Shown here piece after piece: positions 59,981-64,000 of a DNA stretch of 64,000 bases. Both the position numbers and the translations under genes were made by a program. The stretch spans positions 40,399 to 104,398 of the forward strand of contig JAFWSX010000005.1 of NCBI GenBank assembly GCA_017519185.1, in the 5' to 3' direction. The notes under the pieces were generated by a model. That model was not told where the DNA came from, searched no databases, and saw only the letters and a program-made list of their open reading frames with translations. The stretch is from Bacteroidales bacterium (lineage in GTDB: Bacteria > Bacteroidota > Bacteroidia > Bacteroidales > UBA932). Every line of letters begins with the position of its first letter. Within the stretch, counting starts at the first letter, position 1.

Positions 59981-61615
59981 ATGAGACGCATCTTATTCTT
60001 TTCAGTCATCCTGATTGCTTTCGCCTCATCGTGTTCCAACACGGAAATCAGGAAGAAAATGGATTCAGCCGAGTCGTTGCTTCAACCCCAACCTGACAGT
60101 TGCCTGACCATAATGGAGTCTATTGTGCCTAGCGGCTTGAAAACAAAGGGAGAAAAGGCACGATATGCATTATTGATGAGTGCTGCAAAGGACAAAAACT
60201 ACATTGATGTGGCTTCAGACTCATTGATAAGGATTGCTGTTGATTATTACTCTGTCCGGAAAGACCGACTCCACAGGATGATGGCCAATTATTATCAAGG
60301 TCTGGCTCTTAATAATGCTGGTGAATATACTGCGGCAATTGTTGCTCTTGAAAAGGCGGAAAAGGACGCTTTGGATTTAGATGATCATTTATATGCTGGC
60401 CTTATACTTTTGAGGAAAGGAGATATTTATACTAAAACACTTAACAATCCAGCTACCCAGTCCTGCTTAATGGAGGCTATAAATCATTTTAAATACTTGG
60501 ATAATCCCGATTACGCGGCTTATACAGAATTAGGATTAGCCATCAGCTATATCAATAGTCATAATTTTACCAAAGCCAAACAGCAACTAGAGTCAGTTCA
60601 TGCATATAATAATGATAACCTTAATGATTATTATTCTCTTGAAAAAGCCGTCATTATGATTGAACTGGACGAGAACCTCACTGAGGCAATTCGTCTATTA
60701 AGAAACTCTCCCAAAAGTCTTTTCAATTCTCAAGATTATTGCCTTTATGCAATGGCGATGGAAAATATTGGGCAAAGAGACTCCACGGACAAACTTATTT
60801 ATAATGCATATTCTTTATGCATGAGTAAGCAAGATTCTGTTGGCATAGATTTTATGTACGCAGATATCCTACACCGCCGCGGGAATGATGCGGAGGCCTA
60901 CATGCTAACGCGAAATGCCGCATTTGTTCAGGACTCGGTCACCATGGTACTGCTACAGCAATCTGTTAGTAATGCCCAAAGGGACTATTACAAGGCGGAA
61001 TCGCTATTACAAGAAGAACGTGCCGGAAGGTTACGCAATCGCAACCGCCTTGGTACAGCAACTGCTCTACTCGCGCTGGCACTTCTATCTGGGTTGACGC
61101 TATCCTATCGGAAACGAAAAGAACAGGAAATCCAGGAGCAGATGCTCAAGTTCTCCCTCACACAATCGGAACTTCAGCATGCAGAGCAAGCAAACGCTTC
61201 GCTTTTAGGTTCTCTTTTCAGTGAAAAGTTCAACCATCTTGACAAACTTTCGGCAGACTATGTCCGCGCAGACAACGACAGGGAGAGATTAGTTGCATTG
61301 AGGGAGTTCAAAGAAGAAATAGCCGCACTAAGGACAAACGACGATTTGTTCCTCTCTCTGGAAAAAGATCTTGACCGATATTGCGATGGAGTGATGACAA
61401 AACTCAAGGATCAAGTGCCGGCAATCAAAGGAGAAAACCGCAAGCTAATCTCACTGTTCTTCGCCGGATTGCCCTACAGTACAGTGCAACTTGTGATGAA
61501 TCGCGTATCCATTGATAGCCTCAAGATTGCCAGATCCCGTTTCCGCAAAGAAATCAAGGCCGCCAACGCTCCGGATGAAGAACTCTTCCTGAGGCTTTTG
61601 GAGATAAAGAAATAA
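59981..61615 (+). CDS. TPR-containing membrane protein with C-terminal HTH-like domain
   Basis: The 544 residues begin with a lipobox-like signal (FASSC), followed by about seven TPR-like helical repeats, one TM helix (LGTATALLALALLSGLTL), a coiled coil (KEQEIQEQMLKFSLTQSELQ) and a C-terminal ~60-residue segment, LISLFFAGLPYSTVQLVMNRVSIDSLKIARSRFRKEI (first ten residues shown of motif), with the look of a LuxR-type winged helix. This architecture is common in Bacteroidetes one-component regulators, and its divergent position suggests control of the DUF4249-TonB operon. Its codon use is AT-richer than the core genes. No enzymatic domain is visible. Confidence 0.72.
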   Translation: MRRILFFSVILIAFASSCSNTEIRKKMDSAESLLQPQPDSCLTIMESIVPSGLKTKGEKARYALLMSAAKDKNYIDVASDSLIRIAVDYYSVRKDRLHRMMANYYQGLALNNAGEYTAAIVALEKAEKDALDLDDHLYAGLILLRKGDIYTKTLNNPATQSCLMEAINHFKYLDNPDYAAYTELGLAISYINSHNFTKAKQQLESVHAYNNDNLNDYYSLEKAVIMIELDENLTEAIRLLRNSPKSLFNSQDYCLYAMAMENIGQRDSTDKLIYNAYSLCMSKQDSVGIDFMYADILHRRGNDAEAYMLTRNAAFVQDSVTMVLLQQSVSNAQRDYYKAESLLQEERAGRLRNRNRLGTATALLALALLSGLTLSYRKRKEQEIQEQMLKFSLTQSELQHAEQANASLLGSLFSEKFNHLDKLSADYVRADNDRERLVALREFKEEIAALRTNDDLFLSLEKDLDRYCDGVMTKLKDQVPAIKGENRKLISLFFAGLPYSTVQLVMNRVSIDSLKIARSRFRKEIKAANAPDEELFLRLLEIKK

Positions 61616-61647
61616 AGCGGTTGGCTTACTTCACAAGGAATGGATAT

Positions 61648-62433
61648 CTATTTCCCTGCCTTCTCGCCGGCAAGGATGCCTTCGATGACGGCATTGGTGA
61701 AGCCGTTGGCTTCCATAGCGTTAATGCCTTTGATGGTGATGCCGCCGGGAGTGGTGACCTTGTCGATCTCGGCCTCCGGGTGGTTGCCGCTCTCCTGGAG
61801 GAGCTTCACGGCGCCTTTCATCGTCTGGAGAACTATGTCTTCTGAAACCTTGGGACTGAAGCCGATGGTGATGCCGCCCTGCATCGAAGCGCGGATGTAC
61901 TTCATCGCATAGGCGATGCCGCAGGATGACAGGGTCGTGGCAGATGCGAACTGCTTCTCCTCGATCTCCATCACGGCTCCGACAGAACGCAGCAGGCCGA
62001 AGGCAGACGCCTTCTCTTCGGCAGATGCACCGTCGGCGTGCACGAAGGTCATAGACTCGCAATACTCAGCTGCAGTGTTGGGGATTACCCTGAACAGGGC
62101 CAGGTCCTTGCCGCCCAGCCATTCCCTCAGAGTGTCGCAGGCCACACCCGCCGCAATCGAGATGACAGGTGATGACACTGCCTGGGCAATCTGGCGGACC
62201 ACCTTCTCTGCAATCCAGGGCTTGACGGCCACGATCACGCAATCTGCACCTTTGACAGCCTCGACATTGTTGCTGCTTACCGCGATTTTCTGATTGAAAG
62301 CGTTGATTTTGGCAAGATTCGCCTGACTGACGTCGGAAACAGTGATGTCAGCGGGACTGACATATCCGGAATTGACAAAACCTTTGACAAGGGCACCGCC
62401 CATATTGCCTGCACCTATGACCGTAATTTTCAT
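61648..62433 (-). CDS. proC: Pyrroline-5-carboxylate reductase
   Basis: The 261-residue protein has the NAD(P)-binding motif GAGNMGGA (7-14), VIVAVKPW and the C-terminal dimerisation region with TTPGGITIKGINAMEANGF. It reduces pyrroline-5-carboxylate to proline, the step after ProB-ProA at 52.8-54.8 kb. A TATCTTTG box (minus, 62464-62471) lies upstream, divergent from dnaK. Confidence 0.95.
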   Translation of the reverse strand: MKITVIGAGNMGGALVKGFVNSGYVSPADITVSDVSQANLAKINAFNQKIAVSSNNVEAVKGADCVIVAVKPWIAEKVVRQIAQAVSSPVISIAAGVACDTLREWLGGKDLALFRVIPNTAAEYCESMTFVHADGASAEEKASAFGLLRSVGAVMEIEEKQFASATTLSSCGIAYAMKYIRASMQGGITIGFSPKVSEDIVLQTMKGAVKLLQESGNHPEAEIDKVTTPGGITIKGINAMEANGFTNAVIEGILAGEKAGK

Positions 62434-62523
62434 GACTGGCTACAATTATTGACAAGTTTTCCGCAAAGATAATGATTAATTGATACAAGAAATATGACAC
62501 AATGTCAGTTTTCCGGCCGGATT

Positions 62524-62545
62524 TGCCATTGGCACAATCTTCGTT
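62524..62545 (+). promoter_or_regulatory. Heat-shock-type motif upstream of dnaK, shared with grpE
   Basis: TGCCATTGGCA (62524-62534), CAATC, TTCGTT (62540-62545) reproduces the grpE-side motif at 51033-51055 with identical spacing. A further inverted repeat TGACA-CAA-TGTCA and CCGGCCGG lie upstream (about 62495-62518). The dnaK ATG follows 52 nt later. Confidence 0.5.
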
Positions 62546-62597
62546 AAAAAGAGGGAACGAAACGAAAAACAATCGAAACAATTAAAAAATAAATATC

Positions 62598-64000
62598 ATG
62601 GGAAAAATTATCGGAATTGACCTTGGCACCACGAACTCTTGTGTTGCCGTTATGGAAGGCAATGAGCCTGCAGTGATCATCAACAGTGAAGGTAAGCGCA
62701 CCACCCCGTCAATCGTGGCATTCGCTGACAACGGCGAGCGCAAGATCGGCGACCCGGCAAAACGTCAGGCCATCACTAACCCCAAGAAAACCATCTTCTC
62801 AATCAAGAGGTTTATGGGTGAAACCTACGACCGTGTACAGAAAGAAATCAGCCGCGTGCCCTACCAGGTAGACCGTGGCGACAACAATACCCCGCGCGTC
62901 AACATCGACGGACGTCTCTATTCTCCCCAGGAGATTTCAGCGATGGTGCTCCAGAAGATGAAGAAGACTGCCGAGGACTACCTCGGAACCACAGTATCAG
63001 AAGCTGTCATCACCGTTCCTGCATACTTCAGCGACAGCCAGCGTCAGGCCACCAAAGAGGCCGGCGAGATTGCAGGTCTGACAGTGAAGCGTATCATCAA
63101 CGAGCCGACTGCCGCAGCTCTGGCATACGGCCTCGACAAGAAGAACAAGGATATGAAAGTCGCTGTGTTCGACCTCGGCGGCGGTACCTTCGATATCTCG
63201 ATCCTCGAACTCGGTGACGGTGTCTTCGAGGTTAAGTCAACCAACGGTGACACACACCTCGGCGGTGACGACTTCGACCACAAGATCATCGACTGGCTGG
63301 CCGACGAATTTGCAGCCGAGAACGGCGGCCTCGACCTCCGCAAGGATGCGATGGCCCTCCAGCGTCTGAAAGAAGCTGCAGAGAAAGCCAAGATCGAGCT
63401 TTCAAGCCAGACCACCGCAGAAATCAACCTGCCGTACATTATGCCGGTAGACGGTGTTCCGAAACACCTTGTAAAGACTCTCACCCGCGCCAAATTCGAG
63501 CAGCTCTGCGACCCTCTGATCAACGCCACGATCGAGCCTTGCCGCAAGGCCCTTGCAGACGCAGGTCTCCAGGCAAGCCAGATCGACGAAGTTCTGCTCG
63601 TCGGCGGTTCAACCCGTATCCCTGCCATCCAGGCAATCGTAGAGAAGTTCTTCGGCAAGACCCCCAACAAGGGCGTCAACCCCGATGAGGTAGTTGCAGT
63701 AGGTGCTGCCATCCAGGGCGGCGTGCTCGCAGGCGACGTGAAAGACGTGCTTCTGCTCGACGTCACTCCCCTTTCACTCGGTATCGAGACCCTCGGCGGC
63801 GTGATGACCAAACTCATCGACTCCAACACCACCATCCCTACCCGCAAGAGCGAAGTGTTCTCAACCGCCAGCGACAACCAGCCTTCAGTAGAGATTCACG
63901 TGCTCCAGGGCGAACGTCCGATGGCACGCGACAACAAGACCATCGGCAACTTCCACCTCGACGGCATCGCTCCGGCTCCGCGTGGAATCCCTCAGATCGA
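62598..64000 (+). CDS. dnaK: Chaperone DnaK, 3' end cut by window edge
   Basis: The 467 visible residues comprise the nucleotide-binding domain and the start of the substrate-binding domain of Hsp70: [12 protein letters not shown] near the N-terminus, [23 protein letters not shown], and [15 protein letters not shown] at the linker and start of the substrate-binding domain. It folds and disaggregates proteins in an ATP cycle with DnaJ and GrpE. The ATG at 62598 follows an A-rich leader. The remainder lies beyond the window. Confidence 0.98.
   Translation, partial: MGKIIGIDLGTTNSCVAVMEGNEPAVIINSEGKRTTPSIVAFADNGERKIGDPAKRQAITNPKKTIFSIKRFMGETYDRVQKEISRVPYQVDRGDNNTPRVNIDGRLYSPQEISAMVLQKMKKTAEDYLGTTVSEAVITVPAYFSDSQRQATKEAGEIAGLTVKRIINEPTAAALAYGLDKKNKDMKVAVFDLGGGTFDISILELGDGVFEVKSTNGDTHLGGDDFDHKIIDWLADEFAAENGGLDLRKDAMALQRLKEAAEKAKIELSSQTTAEINLPYIMPVDGVPKHLVKTLTRAKFEQLCDPLINATIEPCRKALADAGLQASQIDEVLLVGGSTRIPAIQAIVEKFFGKTPNKGVNPDEVVAVGAAIQGGVLAGDVKDVLLLDVTPLSLGIETLGGVMTKLIDSNTTIPTRKSEVFSTASDNQPSVEIHVLQGERPMARDNKTIGNFHLDGIAPAPRGIPQI

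Overview
The window reads as a chromosomal segment of an anaerobic Bacteroidales bacterium. The support is: TonB-dependent receptors paired with DUF4374 and DUF4249 lipoproteins, a fimbrillin-like lipoprotein, DUF5683, a fatty acyl-ACP thioesterase, and start regions without Shine-Dalgarno sequences. Many start regions instead carry the Bacteroidetes -7 box TAnnTTTG. I cannot name genus or species. No phage, integrase, IS element, CRISPR array or rRNA was seen.

About 4.0-30.0 kb is a large vitamin B12 region. On the minus strand at 4.5-10.7 kb, four fused proteins (CbiH-CbiC, CbiE-CbiT, CbiG-CbiF, CbiJ-CbiD) cover most of the anaerobic corrin-ring pathway. A divergent plus-strand operon (10.8-14.8 kb) encodes a PduO-type adenosyltransferase, CobQ/CbiP, a CobD-like decarboxylase and CbiB. 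CobU, CobT and CobS (27.6-30.0 kb) and a CobC-like phosphatase (4.0 kb) complete the lower-ligand assembly. CbiL and the steps before it are not in the window.

Between these lie two uptake units, each led by a cobalamin riboswitch. Unit 1 (plus) is riboswitch, TonB receptor and a lipoprotein CbiK chelatase, with a divergent DUF4374 lipoprotein. Unit 2 (minus) is riboswitch, TonB receptor, DUF4374 lipoprotein, CbiA, BtuF-, BtuC- and BtuD-like ABC transporter. The two units converge at 19.67 kb. The likely flow is surface capture, outer-membrane passage, possible periplasmic metal handling, inner-membrane import, then amidation, adenosylation and nucleotide-loop assembly. The riboswitches lead only the uptake arms and CbiA; the other cobalamin operons seem to have short, nearly leaderless promoters.

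30.0-43.0 kb holds a fimbrillin-like lipoprotein with a coupled 54-residue upstream peptide, a compact array of GC-rich hairpins beside tRNA-Phe, a lytic transglycosylase, DUF5683, ParB/ParA, a lipid kinase-like protein, a helix-hairpin-helix/barrel protein, PurE, a fused Hpt-Adk protein, DUF554 and a tryptophanase-like lyase. 43.4-54.8 kb holds a secreted right-handed-repeat protein, a cation/proton antiporter, an epimerase-like protein, an M23 peptidase, DnaJ, GrpE, PurU, a pseudouridine synthase and ProB-ProA. 54.8-61.6 kb looks accessory: an AT-rich solitary nuclease-like gene, a TonB receptor with two tandem DUF4249 lipoproteins and a divergent TPR membrane protein. The window ends with ProC and a truncated DnaK.
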